A stretch of 46,766 bases of DNA, from assembly GCA_019116345.1 (NCBI GenBank), contig DXBV01000032.1, positions 1 to 46,766 of the forward strand. Direction: 5' to 3'. This document shows positions 1 through 8,593 of this stretch, piece after piece. The translations under genes were made by a program, and so were the position numbers. Below the pieces are notes generated by a model. The model was not told the origin of the DNA, did not search any database, and worked only from the letters and a program-made list of their open reading frames with translations. Within the stretch, counting starts at the first letter, position 1; each line of letters starts with the position of its first letter. This stretch comes from Candidatus Allofournierella merdipullorum (lineage in GTDB: Bacteria > Bacillota > Clostridia > Oscillospirales > Ruminococcaceae).

Positions 1-261
1 GAACACCATCGGAACGATGACCAGCTGCAGCGCGCGGATGAACATCTGGCCGATGATGTAGAACAGGCCGATGGCATTGGAGGCCCCTTCAGCGGTGATG
101 TCCTGGAACAGGATGTTGTTGATCGTGCCCCAGAGCGCCGCGTTGCCGGAAGCGTTCAGCGTTTCACGCAGCCACATAAAAAAAAGGCCTGCAACGCATC
201 CAAACAGAAGCGCCAGACCCATTCTTGCTGCCAGGGAACGAGAATTTTTTGCTTTTTTCAT
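1..261 (-). CDS. Dicarboxylate/amino-acid:cation symporter (SLC1/DAACS family), N-terminal part
   Basis: The first 87 codons of a minus-strand membrane transporter are present; the rest lies beyond base 1. The start is the ATG at 261-259, preceded on its own strand by a G-rich stretch that can serve as a ribosome-binding site. The protein opens with a short basic stretch, then a hydrophobic helix (about residues 12-31), and ends inside the segment ALQLVIVPMVF, which matches the conserved helix of GltP/DctA-type symporters. Family members move glutamate, aspartate or C4-dicarboxylates with sodium or protons across the inner membrane. The substrate cannot be told from this fragment. It has its own promoter at 414-442 and a leader of about 145 bases. 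Confidence 0.8.
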   Translation of the reverse strand, partial: MKKAKNSRSLAARMGLALLFGCVAGLFFMWLRETLNASGNAALWGTINNILFQDITAEGASNAIGLFYIIGQMFIRALQLVIVPMVF

Positions 262-413
262 GATCAATACCCCCACCACATCGAATTGCTTGCGCAGGGC
301 TGCCCGCGAGCAGGCCGTCAGGGGGGCGGGTGCAGGAAACGGACAGCTGACTGCTGAAACCAAATGGAACGGCGCGGCGGGGCCGCGTGACCGCGTCCCG
401 GCACACCTTTAAT

Positions 414-442
414 ATCATACTCAAAGATTCGACGCATTTCAA
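414..442 (-). promoter_or_regulatory. Sigma-70-type promoter of the symporter gene
   Basis: Read on the minus strand, TTGAAA (442-437) is followed after 17 bases by TATGAT (419-414). Transcription would start near 407, leaving an untranslated leader of about 145 bases before the ATG at 261. The leader is GC-rich and I see no recognisable riboswitch in it. Confidence 0.55.
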
Positions 443-600
443 CTGTTAATTCCGTAGAAAAAATTCAGATAACGAGGGACAAAATGGATAAAGTTGCAAA
501 AAAGAACCCGAGATGCGCTGTATTGGGAGCAGACGCTTGAAAGAAGTCACACTTTTGCGAATGCTTGTTATGAGACGCACCGGCGGGCAGAAACTGCGCG
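443..600. other. Intergenic stretch with no gene seen
   Basis: This is part of the only gap longer than 300 bases (262-667). Short open frames cross it in several directions, but none has a convincing ribosome-binding site or a recognisable product. It is more AT-rich than the surrounding genes. Apart from the symporter promoter on one side and the terminator hairpin on the other, I see nothing in it. Confidence 0.4.
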
Positions 601-639
601 AAAAAACCGGGCCGCCCCGAAAGGGGAAGGCCCGGTTTT
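601..639 (-). terminator. Rho-independent terminator after the psu operon
   Basis: An outer 10-bp stem (604-613 with 629-638) encloses a GAAA-capped CCCC/GGGG inner stem. On the minus strand it is followed by a run of T (606-601). It lies 29 bases past the stop of the zinc-ribbon gene and fits as the end of the psuK-psuG transcript. Confidence 0.75.
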
Positions 640-667
640 GCCGTGCGGTATTCAGAAAAACGGTGGC

Positions 668-1012
668 TCAAAACCAGCCGATCCAGATTCCCGCGGCCAT
701 GGTCGCGGCGCCCAGCGCGCGCCCCGCCCGGCGGGCGGCGCGCATGCCCAGCAGGGCAATGGTCTGGGGCGTGACCAGAGGAAAGAGCAAAATGTCCGAC
801 CCGATCAGCAGCATGCCGCCGCCGACCAGGGCGTTTTGCTCACAGAGCGCGCCGGCAAACAGTGCCAGCACTCCCACGGCCAGCAGGAGAAGGAACCACT
901 TGATACAGCGCTGGTCCCAGGCGAGGGTGCGCGCGTAACGCTCGCTGCAGGCATCGCTGCAAAAGCGCCGCCCGCGCGGGATCTTTTTGCCGCACCAGCC
1001 GCAGCGGTCCAT
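668..1012 (-). CDS. Small zinc-ribbon membrane protein
   Basis: This 114-residue protein starts with a compact zinc ribbon: Cys4-x2-Cys7 and Cys18-x3-Cys22, with many Arg/Lys between. Two hydrophobic segments follow (about 38-58 and 61-89) and then a basic C-terminal part. The start ATG at 1012 has a strong AGGAGGGA site 5 bases upstream. It sits 27 bases after psuG on the same strand and shares its terminator, so it is probably the third gene of the psuKG operon. Zinc-ribbon plus two-helix proteins of this size are common in Firmicutes, but their role is unknown and nothing in the sequence ties it to pseudouridine chemistry. Confidence 0.7.
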   Translation of the reverse strand: MDRCGWCGKKIPRGRRFCSDACSERYARTLAWDQRCIKWFLLLLAVGVLALFAGALCEQNALVGGGMLLIGSDILLFPLVTPQTIALLGMRAARRAGRALGAATMAAGIWIGWF

Positions 1013-1039
1013 GGCGGTCCCTCCTTCCGAACAGGCGGC

Positions 1040-1953
<914 letters not shown>

Positions 1954-1957
<4 letters not shown>

Positions 1958-2883
1958 TGTACATACTCCTTTATCATAGTGTGAACGGCTTGTTCGCTCA
2001 TGGTCTCACTGATGGTGTCCGGCGCGGCGATGGCCACAAGGCCCGCGCCCAGGGCGAAGTCCAGCACTTCGTCTTCGCTCTTGCCCGCCAGCGTGGCGTG
2101 CACGATGCCCGCCATGGTGGCGTCGCCCGCGCCGGTGGCGTTCACCAGCTTGTCAAACACGCGGCTGCGCCGGTGGACGCTGCCCGCCGGGCCTTTGTAG
2201 TAGATGCCGTCCGCCCCAAGGCTGACGAACACCCGCCGCACGCCGGTGGCCAGCACCCGGGTGCAGGCCTCTTCCAGGTCGGCGTCGGTGGCGATGGACA
2301 TGCCTGCCAGCACCTCCATCTCCAGCCGGTTGGGCTTGATGGTGTCGAAATGGCCCAGCACCGGAACCAGCTTTTTCGCCCAGGTGGTGCTCACCGGGTC
2401 GATGTAAAGGGGCGCGGCGCAGTGTTTTGCAAGATATTCCAGCGCCCCGGCGGGCAGGTTGCCGTCGCACACCACCACCGGCGCCGCGTTCAACAGGTCC
2501 ATGCGGGCGGCCACAAAGCCCGCGTCGATGGCCGAGAGCACACGCATGTCGCTCATGGCCACCAGCATGTCGCCCTCCGAGTCCATGATGGAGATATAGC
2601 TGGAGGAGGGATGATCCTCCCGCACCAGCAGCCCCCGGGTGCCCACGCCCAGCGCGGCGCAGGAATCCAGCAGCATGCGGCCGTAGACGTCGCCGCCCAC
2701 GGCGCTCACCAGCTCGCACCGCTGGCCCAGACGGGTGAGATTGTCCAGAATATTGCGGGTCACGCCGCCCACCGACACGTGCAGCCGGCCGGGGTTGGAG
2801 TCCCGCATGATGAGGGGGGCAAGGCTCTGGCCGTGGATGTCCACATTGGCCCCGCCGATGCCCGCCACATAGGCTCCGCCCAA
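1954..2883 (-). CDS. psuK: PfkB-family sugar kinase, pseudouridine kinase PsuK
   Basis: This 309-residue kinase has both PfkB landmarks: the N-terminal glycine motif ([14 protein letters not shown], about residues 37-50) and the C-terminal ATP/anion-hole motif [12 protein letters not shown] (about 245-256), whose Asp is the catalytic base. PfkB enzymes phosphorylate sugars or nucleosides. The coupling to psuG with a 4-base overlap identifies the substrate as pseudouridine, giving the 5'-phosphate that PsuG cleaves. The start is a TTG at 2883, chosen because GGGAGGTG lies about 6 bases upstream and the first beta strand ([12 protein letters not shown]) begins immediately after it. The promoter is at 2923-2952. 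Confidence 0.9.
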
Positions 2884-2922
2884 GAAAACACCTCCCGAAA
2901 AACGATTGATTGGGAAGATACT

Positions 2923-2952
2923 ATTTTACTATATCCGCCCCCCGGATTACAA
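2923..2952 (-). promoter_or_regulatory. Promoter of the psuK-psuG operon
   Basis: On the minus strand TTGTAA (2952-2947) and TAAAAT (2928-2923) are separated by 18 bases, in a short AT-rich window just upstream of the psuK ribosome-binding site. It is the only sigma-70-like element found here. Confidence 0.5.
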
Positions 2953-3068
2953 GAGGCGGTGAATAAAACCCGCCGCGCCGCCGCAAACTAAGGGCAAAGC
3001 GATGACCCGCCGCCCCGGCCCTGTCGGCCCCGCGCGGCCGGCAGCAGAAAAAAACAAGGAGCGATAGC

Positions 3069-3782
3069 ATGAACAGGATCATCTCGTTTTTCAAAGGCAA
3101 GGGCTTTTATGTGGCCCTGGCCCTGTGCATCCTGGCTGCGGCGGCCAGCAGTTTCTGGGCCATCCGGGGCGTGATGCAGCGATTCGGGCCGAACGCGAAC
3201 AGCAGTCTGGAACAGGAGGAGACGCAGGAATGGGACTTGCCGGACGTACAGGTGGAGCAAAAGGTGAACGATGTGCCCATGCCGTCGGCAAAGCCGTCAC
3301 AGCCGTCGTCCTCGGCGTCTGGCTCTGGCGAAGCCTCCGCGCAGGCTGGGGACTCTGGCGAGGCTGCCGCTGCGCCCGCACCCTCCTTTGTGCAGCCGGT
3401 CGATGGGCAGATCACGCAGGTCTACTCCGGGGATGAGCTGGTCTACAACGAGACGCTGAAGGACTGGCGTACCCACAACGGCGTGGACATCGCCTGTGCC
3501 GAAAACGCCGCGGTGAAGAGCGCGGTGGCGGGCACCGTCTGCAACATCTACGAGGACGGCATGTGGGGCCAGATCGTGGAGGTGGAAGCGGGCGAGCTGA
3601 CCTGGCGCTACGCGGGCCTGGACGCCTCCAGCCTGCAGGTGGCGGTGGGCGACGCGGTGAGCGCCGGCCAGGCCATCGGCACGGTGGGTGAAGTGATGGC
3701 CGAGACCTCCGCCGGCCCCCATCTGCACCTGGAAGTGCTCAAGGGCGGCAACCGGGTGGACCCCCAGCACTATTTTGAATAA
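3069..3782 (+). CDS. spoIIQ: SpoIIQ-like M23 (LytM) membrane protein
   Basis: SpoIIQ is the forespore-side half of the channel that joins forespore and mother cell during engulfment; it pairs with SpoIIIAH. This 237-residue protein has one N-terminal membrane helix (about 13-32), a Ser/Pro/Ala-rich linker (70-105) and a LytM domain (106-237). All four M23 metal ligands are visible: His136 and Asp140 (THNGVDIA) and His218/His220 (GPHLHLE). The phrase ELVYNETLKDWRTHNGVDIA resembles SpoIIQ more than general cell-wall hydrolases. Bacillus SpoIIQ is known to have lost zinc-binding residues, while clostridial forms keep them, as here. The ATG at 3069 follows AAGGAG. The gene stands alone between a divergent operon and a bidirectional terminator. 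A possible sporulation-sigma promoter near 2961-2990 (GAATA, then CGCAAACTA) is weak. Confidence 0.8.
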   Translation: MNRIISFFKGKGFYVALALCILAAAASSFWAIRGVMQRFGPNANSSLEQEETQEWDLPDVQVEQKVNDVPMPSAKPSQPSSSASGSGEASAQAGDSGEAAAAPAPSFVQPVDGQITQVYSGDELVYNETLKDWRTHNGVDIACAENAAVKSAVAGTVCNIYEDGMWGQIVEVEAGELTWRYAGLDASSLQVAVGDAVSAGQAIGTVGEVMAETSAGPHLHLEVLKGGNRVDPQHYFE

Positions 3783-3786
3783 AGCA

Positions 3787-3820
3787 AGCGGACCCCTGCC
3801 GAAGGGCGGGGGTCCGCTTT
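3787..3820. terminator. Bidirectional terminator between convergent genes
   Basis: An 11-bp stem (3787-3797 with 3810-3820) can be extended by GCC/GGC near the loop. It ends in CTTTGCGGTTTT on the plus strand. It directly follows the spoIIQ-like stop and directly precedes the end of the minus-strand gene at 3827, so it can serve both. Confidence 0.75.
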
Positions 3821-3826
3821 GCGGTT

Positions 3827-5578
3827 TTATGCCCGCTGGCCCAGCATCGCGGCCCGGCGGCCCGCGGCGGCCTCGGCGGCCAGGTCGCAGGCCAGCTTGC
3901 CCCGGCTGCGGGTGGTGAGCAGTTCATTGGCAAAGAGCAAGAAGTCCGAGCGCAGCAGCACCGTCTCGCCGGCCTCGCCCTCCTTCGCCGGGCGGATGGA
4001 GGCGAGCCCCGCCTGGCACAGCAGGGCGCACAGCCGCTCATAGGCGGCCAGCTCCGTCCGGGGCGCGGCCAGGCTGTAGCCCTCGGCCAGGGTGTCCGGG
4101 CAGGCGGCAAAGCGGCTCAAAAACAGTTCCAGCTCGTCCATCGGGTCCCGCCCGGCGGGCAGGCAGGCGCAAATTTGGGCCGCCAGCGCGTCGCCGTTTT
4201 CCGCCAGCAGGCGGCGGGGGCTGCGGGCTTTCAGCAGGGTGGGCTTGCGGCGGCAGGCGATGCTGAACACCAGCGTCAGCCCGTCCATCAGCGCCGCCAG
4301 GAACAGGCAGAACAGCGCCATGCCCCGCTGGGTGGGGACGGTGAGAGTCAGCAGCGGCTTTAAGTGCAGGTCGGTGATCTGCAGCGCCGGGTCGTCGGTG
4401 CGCTGCACCTCTTCGCCCGCCACCTCGTTCACCCGCAGCACCGCGTTCAGAATTTCGGAGGTGAGCAGGGTCTTCATCTCCTGGGCGTTGGCCCGGGTGA
4501 CCTGCCCGCCGGGAAGCTGGGCGGCCAGCTCGTCAAAGGAGGCCATCAGCTGGGTGCCCACGCCGGTCATGGCGGCGTCCACCGGGCGCAGAAGGTCGTC
4601 GGTGGAGAGGGCGCTGCCCGTCTGGGCGGCAGCCAGCTGCACCAGCCGGCCAAGGGCGGCCCGGGCGTCGCTGGTCAGCGTGCCCTCGGCCTCGGCGGCG
4701 GTGAGCGCGTTCAAAAGCAGGGCACGGGCGCCCTCCAGTTTTGCGGCCACCGTTTCGCCCTCGGTGCCCAGCTCGCCGGCCGCGGCCTCGAAGGAGGAAA
4801 GGTCGGCGGCGTTTTTGGCGGTGGCTTCGGCCAGGGCGCTCTCGCTCTCAAACCCGTAGCGGGTGAGGATGGCCTGCCGGGCGGCGGCCTGTTCGGCGGG
4901 GGCGTTGGCGGTGATGCTGGCAAGATAGGCGTTGTAAGCCGCCACGTAGTCCTCGTAATTGGCGTAGCTGGAACGGCTGGGGGCGCGCAGACCGCCGGAA
5001 TACTCGGCGCTGACCTCCTCCAGCTCCTGCGAGCAGGCGGCCAGACGGGCGCTCTCCTGTTCCAGCAGGCTGTACCGCTGGGCCAGGTCGCTCACCATGG
5101 CGTTGATCTGGTCCTGGGCGGTGCGGAAAGCCTCGGTGCGGCGGGCGGCGTAAACGCCGTCCAGCGTGCTGCGCACCTGGGCGTACTCCGAAGCCAGATA
5201 AACGGCGGGCGGGTTCACGGTGTTGTAGATGCCTACATAAGAATAATAGGTGGAGCAGCACAGCGCCAGCCCCAACGCGACGCAGCGCAGCGGGGTGATG
5301 CGCACCCGCAGGCTGCCCGCCAGAAACCAGGCGGTGGCCTGCACCGCCAGGGCGAAAAAGAGGGGTGCCAGCACAAAGATGCCGCCCAGGAACACCGTGG
5401 CGCCCTGCAGGGTGGTGATGAAGCTGATGGCCTGCAACAGCAGGGTCACGAAGGTGACCAGCCGCAACAGGTTCTCCTCGCCGAAGAAGCCACGGCGGCG
5501 GCCCAGCAGCATCAGCTCGGCCCCCTCAGGGGCCCGGGGCGCCGGGTCAGGAGTGAATGCTTGGGAAAAATAGGACAT
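3827..5578 (-). CDS. Large membrane protein with extracytoplasmic helical domain, function unknown
   Basis: I do not recognise this 583-residue protein. It has membrane segments at about residues 40-85 (two helices) and 95-115. A long Ala/Glu-rich, mostly helical region without prolines follows (about 125-410) and looks like a coiled coil or helical bundle. A further helix lies near 420-445, and a charged C-terminal tail of about 140 residues completes it. The start was set at the ATG at 5578, because AAAGGTG lies 6 bases upstream; an in-frame GTG three codons earlier overlaps that site. It is the third gene after a response regulator and its kinase, 35 bases downstream of the kinase stop. 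A role as a sensor accessory or output of that two-component system is inference from position only. Confidence 0.7.
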   Translation of the reverse strand: MSYFSQAFTPDPAPRAPEGAELMLLGRRRGFFGEENLLRLVTFVTLLLQAISFITTLQGATVFLGGIFVLAPLFFALAVQATAWFLAGSLRVRITPLRCVALGLALCCSTYYSYVGIYNTVNPPAVYLASEYAQVRSTLDGVYAARRTEAFRTAQDQINAMVSDLAQRYSLLEQESARLAACSQELEEVSAEYSGGLRAPSRSSYANYEDYVAAYNAYLASITANAPAEQAAARQAILTRYGFESESALAEATAKNAADLSSFEAAAGELGTEGETVAAKLEGARALLLNALTAAEAEGTLTSDARAALGRLVQLAAAQTGSALSTDDLLRPVDAAMTGVGTQLMASFDELAAQLPGGQVTRANAQEMKTLLTSEILNAVLRVNEVAGEEVQRTDDPALQITDLHLKPLLTLTVPTQRGMALFCLFLAALMDGLTLVFSIACRRKPTLLKARSPRRLLAENGDALAAQICACLPAGRDPMDELELFLSRFAACPDTLAEGYSLAAPRTELAAYERLCALLCQAGLASIRPAKEGEAGETVLLRSDFLLFANELLTTRSRGKLACDLAAEAAAGRRAAMLGQRA

Positions 5579-5613
5579 GGGAATCACCTTTCAACACAGT
5601 TCGGCGCACCCGG

Positions 5614-7704
5614 TCACAGGGCCGCGGCGGCGCAGGGTTCAGACGGCTCGGCTTCCCCGCCGTCCCCGGCGGGCTGCGGCGCGGGCTTTTCGGTGAGGGG
5701 CAGCGCCACCTGCACACAGAACAGGTCGGCGTCCACCCGCACCTCCAGCGTGCCGCCGCAGGCTTCGGTGAAACTCTTGGCGATGGACAGACCCAACCCG
5801 CTGCCCTCGCCGGTGCGGGAGGGGTCCCCCCGCACAAAGCGCTCGGTGATCTCGGCGGGGTCGATCTCCATCTCATAGCCCGCCACGTTCTTCACCCGGG
5901 CCACGGCCTGGCCGTCCTCGGCGGCAAGCTCCACATACACCCGACTGCCCGCCAGCGAGTAGCGCAGGGCGTTGGAGAACAGGTTCTGGAACACACGGTA
6001 CATCCGCTCGCCGTCCGCCAGCACCCAGGCCTCGGGGGCCAGAGCGGTGCGGAAGGTGAGGGGACTGGCGGCGATGGTCTCGTCCATGTCCGCCAGCGTC
6101 TGGCGGATGAGCTTGGAAAGATCAATGGCTTCGGGAGCCAGAGGCAGGCTGCCGCTGGCCGCCTTGGAAAGATCGAACACGTCCTGCACCATGTGCTTGA
6201 GCCTGTCCGCCTTGCGCTGGATGATCTTGGCGTAGTCCGCCGCCGCCCCGCCCAGGGGTTCGGCGCAGAGCAGGTCCGCGTAGTTGATGATGCTGGTGAG
6301 GGGCGTTTTCAGATCATGGGAGACGTTGGTGAGCAGCTCCATCTTCATCCGGTCCGCCCGGCGCTGCTGCTCCACCGCCGCGTCGATGCCCTCCCGCAGG
6401 GCGTTCAGGTCCTCGGCAGCGCCGTGCAGGGGAGCGGCCTCCTTGAAGTGCAGCGGCTGGGCCGCGCCCTCGCTGCGCAACGTGTGCAGCGAGCCGGTGA
6501 GACGCCCCACATCCCGGCAAAAGCGCAGCTGCAGGGCGACGCCGGCCAGGGCAAAGCCCAGAGCGATCAGATGCCCCAGCAGGAGGGCCAGCACGGTCAG
6601 CCCGGGAGCGGACCAGTAGGAGGTATAGAACATCAGCCACAGCAGAGGCGGCAGCGCCACCGGCACCAGCCAGCACAGCAGCGCCGGCCCGGCCACCCGC
6701 CGCTGCCAGGGCTGGGCGTGCCAGACGTTCCGCATAAGACCCGCCAGCCGCCCGACGAGGCTGCGGCGGAACACGCCTGCGCCGTTGAAACTCAGGTCAA
6801 CAAGGGTCAGCCACACCAGAGGCCAAAGCAAAACGGGCAGCACCGTCCACAGGGCGTCGGGCACATAGACTGCCTGCCAGACCCAGAGGCAGAACAGCCC
6901 CAAGCCCCAGACCAGAAGTTTGACCTCCAGCCATATCCGGCCGGTGAGGGAGGCGGCCCAGGCACGGGCGGGTTTTGCACGCCGCCGCCATGCAAGGCAC
7001 ACAACGCCGCAGGCAAGGGAAAGGGCGCAGCCGGAGAGGAAGAGGATGAGGTGGGGGCGCAGCGTTTCCACCTGCCGCAGGCCCTCGCCGACAAAGCCCG
7101 GCAGCCAGGGGCCCGCGCCGTCCTGCACCGCCAGCACCACCACGGCGTTTTCCAGCCCTTCGGCGCTGGGGTACACCGTCTGGCTGCTCAAAAGCTTGTT
7201 GTAAGCCGCCAGCAGCGCCCGGTTGCCCCAGGATGTGCCGCCGGTGGAAGCCAGCGCCACCGAATAGCCCAGGGGCGCGGCCACCCGGCCGTCCTCCCAG
7301 AGAGCGAAGTCGGTGTTGCTGTAGCTTGCGCCGCCCTCGCTGTCGGGCAAAACGGCAAAAAGCACCTGCCCGGAGGTGAGCGCTCCGCTGTCGTTGTTCA
7401 GCGCGTCCCGGGCCTGGCTGCGCAGCTGGGTGTTCTGGCCCGCCGTCAGGGGCGTACCGTCGCCGGCGGCGCCGCCCGCGGCCAGCAGCGAGCAGTTGTA
7501 GAACAGCTGGGCCATCTTCTCCTGATAGTACACCGAGCCGCTGAGCTGCCCGGCCAGCAGGTCGCCCATGCCCGGGGCGCTGCCCCCCAGCATGGCAGGC
7601 CCGCAGGCCAGCAGGCACAGCGCCGCCGCCAGCAGGCACATCACACCCAGCCAGCCGCACAGGATGCGGGCGGCAAGCTTACTTTTTTTCCAATCGGTAC
7701 CCAA
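5614..7704 (-). CDS. Sensor histidine kinase, multi-helix membrane type
   Basis: This 696-residue kinase has a signal-anchor helix (13-38), an extracytoplasmic sensing region of about 180 residues (40-215), and then several membrane helices (218-240, 262-305, 338-392). A HisKA domain follows with phosphoacceptor His463 in LTNVSHDLKTPLTS. The HATPase domain carries the N box (about 550) and the G box SGLGLSIAKS. It phosphorylates the response regulator encoded immediately upstream. The start is a TTG at 7704, which overlaps the regulator gene by 26 bases, with AAAGGTGG about 9 bases upstream; a later start is possible. The multi-helix module between sensor and kinase domains is more elaborate than in simple two-helix sensors. 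The signal is unknown. Confidence 0.88.
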   Translation of the reverse strand: MGTDWKKSKLAARILCGWLGVMCLLAAALCLLACGPAMLGGSAPGMGDLLAGQLSGSVYYQEKMAQLFYNCSLLAAGGAAGDGTPLTAGQNTQLRSQARDALNNDSGALTSGQVLFAVLPDSEGGASYSNTDFALWEDGRVAAPLGYSVALASTGGTSWGNRALLAAYNKLLSSQTVYPSAEGLENAVVVLAVQDGAGPWLPGFVGEGLRQVETLRPHLILFLSGCALSLACGVVCLAWRRRAKPARAWAASLTGRIWLEVKLLVWGLGLFCLWVWQAVYVPDALWTVLPVLLWPLVWLTLVDLSFNGAGVFRRSLVGRLAGLMRNVWHAQPWQRRVAGPALLCWLVPVALPPLLWLMFYTSYWSAPGLTVLALLLGHLIALGFALAGVALQLRFCRDVGRLTGSLHTLRSEGAAQPLHFKEAAPLHGAAEDLNALREGIDAAVEQQRRADRMKMELLTNVSHDLKTPLTSIINYADLLCAEPLGGAAADYAKIIQRKADRLKHMVQDVFDLSKAASGSLPLAPEAIDLSKLIRQTLADMDETIAASPLTFRTALAPEAWVLADGERMYRVFQNLFSNALRYSLAGSRVYVELAAEDGQAVARVKNVAGYEMEIDPAEITERFVRGDPSRTGEGSGLGLSIAKSFTEACGGTLEVRVDADLFCVQVALPLTEKPAPQPAGDGGEAEPSEPCAAAAL

Positions 7705-8377
7705 GACCCCACACCACCTTTAAATATTCCGGTTCTTTCGGATTCAGTTCGATCTTCTCGCGGATGCGCCGGATGTGCACCATCACCGTGTTCTCCGGCG
7801 CGTAGGCCGCGGCCTCGTTCCACACCCGGGCGTAGATCTCCTCGGCGGAGAAGATCCGCCCCGGGTTTTTCATAAACAGCTCCATAATGCGCGTCTCGGT
7901 GGGGGTGAGCTTCACCGGCGCGCCGTCCGCCAGCAGGCTGTGGGCGTCAAAGTCGTATTCCAGCCGCCCCACCCGGCGCACCGAGCCGCCGGCCCCGGCT
8001 CCGCCCAGTTCCAGATACCGGCGCAGGTGGCTTTTCACCCGCGCCACCAGCTCGATGGCGCTGAAAGGCTTGGTGATGTAATCGTCCGCCCCGATGGAAA
8101 GGCCCAGCACCTTGTCCGAGTCCTCTGTCTTGGCGCTCATCACCAGAATGGGCAGGTTGCGCTTTTGCCGGATGCGCATGATGGCGGAAAACCCGTCCAG
8201 CCGGGGCATCATCACATCCATCAGGATGAGATGCACCGTCTCCCGTTCCAGCACCTCCAGCGCCTCCAGCCCGTTGGCCGCCCCGTGCACCGTGAAGCCC
8301 TCCTTTTCAAGATACAGCCGCACGGCGTTCACGATGTCTGCGTCGTCGTCCGCCACAAGGATACAAAGCGGTTCCAT
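7679..8377 (-). CDS. OmpR/PhoB-family response regulator
   Basis: A 232-residue two-domain regulator. The receiver domain (1-120) has the acidic pocket ADDD (9-12), phosphoacceptor Asp54 in LMDVMMP, a conserved Ser and the Lys in TKPF. The C-terminal winged helix (about 135-230) carries the family features LTPTETRIMELF and ENTVMVHIRRIREKIE, and it ends in the usual WGLGYRLE. It should bind direct repeats with about 11-base spacing; such repeats (TTCTTA) lie just upstream at 8461-8500, which suggests autoregulation. The ATG at 8377 has AAAGGGGGG upstream. It forms an operon with the overlapping kinase gene and the unknown membrane protein. Confidence 0.93.
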   Translation of the reverse strand: MEPLCILVADDDADIVNAVRLYLEKEGFTVHGAANGLEALEVLERETVHLILMDVMMPRLDGFSAIMRIRQKRNLPILVMSAKTEDSDKVLGLSIGADDYITKPFSAIELVARVKSHLRRYLELGGAGAGGSVRRVGRLEYDFDAHSLLADGAPVKLTPTETRIMELFMKNPGRIFSAEEIYARVWNEAAAYAPENTVMVHIRRIREKIELNPKEPEYLKVVWGLGYRLEKK

Positions 8378-8407
8378 GCCGCAGCCCCCCTTTCTGTCTT
8401 TGCCTCT

Positions 8408-8436
8408 ATTGTAAGCGATGGCAAAGGCCTTGCCAA
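8408..8436 (-). promoter_or_regulatory. Promoter of the response regulator operon
   Basis: On the minus strand TTGGCA (8436-8431) and TACAAT (8413-8408) are 17 bases apart, about 30 bases before the regulator start. The spacer and -35 form a near-palindrome (TGGCAA...TTGCCA, 8419-8435) that could be an operator. Confidence 0.65.
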
Positions 8437-8460
8437 CCGCTTGCCAGTATATCCTGTAAT

Positions 8461-8500
8461 TCTTACGACACGGCCGCCCTTTTTCTTACAATTTTCTTAA
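8461..8500. promoter_or_regulatory. Phased TTCTTA repeats, candidate response-regulator sites
   Basis: TTCTTA occurs at 8461-8466, 8484-8489 and 8495-8500. The offsets of 23 and 11 bases put the copies on about the same face of the helix. They lie between the divergent promoters, upstream of the regulator's own -35. OmpR/PhoB-type regulators typically bind such direct repeats; assignment to this regulator is inference. Confidence 0.4.
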
Positions 8501-8509
8501 AGGGGCACA

Positions 8510-8543
8510 AAAAGCCCCCGGCCTTGTATGCCGGGGGCTTTTT
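8510..8543. other. Perfect hairpin between divergent promoters
   Basis: The 12-bp arms AAAAAGCCCCCG (8510-8521) and its complement (8532-8543) flank a 10-base loop. The shape is a textbook bidirectional terminator. However, no plus-strand gene lies upstream, and both divergent promoters start outside it, so neither gene's transcript should contain it. It may insulate the two units or act as a protein-binding site. Confidence 0.6.
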
Positions 8544-8552
8544 GTGTATAAT
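8524..8552 (+). promoter_or_regulatory. Promoter of the ten-gene glycan/cmk/ispH-rpsA operon
   Basis: TTGTAT (8524-8529) and a consensus TATAAT (8547-8552) are separated by exactly 17 bases. The -35 lies in the loop of the hairpin at 8510-8543 and the right arm of the hairpin fills most of the spacer. The first gene starts at 8594. No other promoter is evident before 19376 except a possible one inside ispH. Confidence 0.7.
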
Positions 8553-8593
8553 GTATTCTGTATCGCTATGACTGTTTGAAAGGGGCGAAGAAG

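Noticed and set aside
2961-2990. Sporulation sigma-F/G promoter for the spoIIQ-like gene
   Set aside because: GAATA and CGCAAACTA are only loosely similar to the consensus and the spacing is uncertain; not supported enough for a feature.
5557-7875. Plus-strand open frame of over 700 codons across the histidine kinase
   Set aside because: It is antisense to a clear HisKA/HATPase gene and its composition (Gly, Gln, His, Arg) matches other shadow frames in this window.
8510-8543. Hairpin as an ordinary terminator of an upstream plus-strand gene
   Set aside because: No plus-strand gene lies between 3783 and 8593, so there is no transcript for it to end.
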